Assembly: GCA_903918195.1 (NCBI GenBank)
Contig: CAIXDS010000053.1
Location: 1 to 34,768 of the forward strand
Direction of reading: 5' to 3'
DNA: 34,768 bases
Source: an uncultured Acetobacteraceae bacterium
GTDB taxonomy: Bacteria; Pseudomonadota; Alphaproteobacteria; Acetobacterales; Acetobacteraceae
The notes beneath the pieces are model-generated. The model ran no database searches, was not told the DNA's origin, and saw nothing but the letters and a program-made list of their open reading frames with translations. The translations under genes and the position numbers were made by a program. This document shows, piece after piece, positions 34,297 through 34,768 of this stretch (position 1 is its first letter; the number at the start of each line of letters is the position of its first letter).

Positions 34297-34691
34297 ATGC
34301 CCAATTATCGCCGCAACCGGGTGGACGGTGGATCCTATTTCTTCACAGTCAATCTGCATGATCGCCGCTCCGATGTGTTGGCGGCCGAGATCGGCGCACT
34401 TCGTAACGCCGTTCGAGCCGCGCGGGCGCGTTATCCTTTTCACATTGATGCTTGGGTGGTGCTGCCGGACCACATGCATTGCTTATGGACGTTGCCGCCT
34501 GGCGACCACGACTTCCCGGTTCGATGGCAGACGATCAAGGCCATGTTCTCGCGATCCGTCCAACGGGCGGACGACCGCCGCGCATCTTTGGTCCGCAAGC
34601 GCGAGGCCCGGCATTTGGCAACGCCGGTATTGGGAGCACACGATCCGCGATGACCAGGATTACGCCGTTCACATGGACTACATCCATTTTA
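34297..34691 (+). pseudogene. REP-associated tyrosine transposase (RAYT), frameshifted and truncated
   Basis: The first 104 or so codons encode a Y1-type RAYT: MPNYRRNRVDGGSYFFTVNL, then IDAWVVLPDHMHCLWTLP with the metal-binding HMH (His59, His61). At about 34607-34612 the frame breaks: the expected continuation GIWQRRYWEHTIRDDQDY and HMDYIHF reads in another frame, and one extra G would restore it. That lost frame holds the C-terminal helix with the catalytic Tyr region. The family's next residues (normally NPVKHG) are absent; unrelated sequence begins at 34692, probably an insertion sequence. As read, translation ends at 34653. RAYTs cut and move REP hairpins; this one is probably dead. Confidence 0.85.
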
Positions 34692-34768
34692 GAGCCTGTT
34701 TGACTATCCCATAGACGCTTTTTCGCGGCAGTAGGCGCGAAGGACGCGGTGGACATTGGCAATCTCGA
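34692..34768 (-). mobile_element. Probable end of an insertion sequence with transposase C-terminus (rest outside window)
   Basis: The RAYT homology stops at TTTTA, after which GAGCCTGTTTGACTATCCC begins, resembling the GAGCCTG-type terminal inverted repeats of some IS5-related elements; TTA at 34689-34691 could be a target duplication. On the minus strand an open frame enters from the right edge and ends at TAG (34704-34706) with the tail EIANVHRVLRAYCREKASMG. A transposase end reading toward its inverted repeat would look like this. The family cannot be fixed from 21 codons. Confidence 0.45.

Overview
The window is GC-rich chromosomal DNA from an alphaproteobacterium, most likely a member of the Rhodospirillales close to the Acetobacteraceae. 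Clues are the gene order rpmH-rnpA-yidD-yidC-engB-argB, an Hsp20-DUF1150 pair, DUF1491, DUF2336 proteins linked to a GGDEF protein, and the mreBCD-mrdA-mrdB operon. The family placement is an inference from gene content. No rRNA, tRNA, CRISPR array or prophage was seen.

Layout. 1-2.1 kb (minus): a BLUF blue-light receptor cut by the left edge, an OmpA-type porin and a DUF1491 protein. 2.2-5.0 kb (plus): a ThiY/NMT1-like ABC importer (binding protein, ATPase, permease) and a small charged protein. 5.1-7.5 kb: cytochrome b561 (minus), a DUF429-like protein (plus), and an Hsp20-DUF1150 operon (minus) whose leader may hold a ROSE-type RNA thermometer. 7.6-10.0 kb (plus): def-fmt-truA, for translation initiation and tRNA modification. 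10.0-13.1 kb (minus): dapD-dapE of lysine/meso-DAP synthesis, followed by two paralogous membrane proteins.

13.2-19.4 kb (plus) is the most unusual part. It is an island on the strand opposite to its flanks. It holds a tandem duplication of a [leader + PAS/GGDEF diguanylate cyclase + DUF2336] module. In the first copy the cyclase has collapsed to a scar of about 110 bp while the DUF2336 gene survives. A secreted caspase-like protein with a repeat linker and two beta-rich C-terminal repeats follows.

19.4-23.9 kb (minus): argB, engB, yidC, yidD, rnpA and rpmH, driven by a clear sigma70-type promoter upstream of rpmH. These genes make the ribosomal protein L34, the RNase P protein and the membrane-protein insertion machinery. 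23.9-26.0 kb (plus): a TVP38/DedA-like membrane protein overlapping a flavin disulfide-reductase-like protein. 26.2-33.2 kb (plus): the cell-elongation operon mreB, an unusual inserted glycosyltransferase-like gene, mreC, mreD, mrdA (PBP2) and rodA. Nearly all genes after mreB overlap by 1-4 bases, so translation is probably coupled. 33.3-34.8 kb: a secreted conserved protein, then a decaying REP/RAYT locus: a GTAG-type REP hairpin, a frameshifted REP-associated tyrosine transposase, and what looks like the end of an insertion sequence that cuts it.

Composite palindromic repeats of one family (core: complementary arms around ctctgcc/ggcagag) sit between genes at about 0.54, 20.4 and 26.1 kb, with a degenerate copy at the very left edge.
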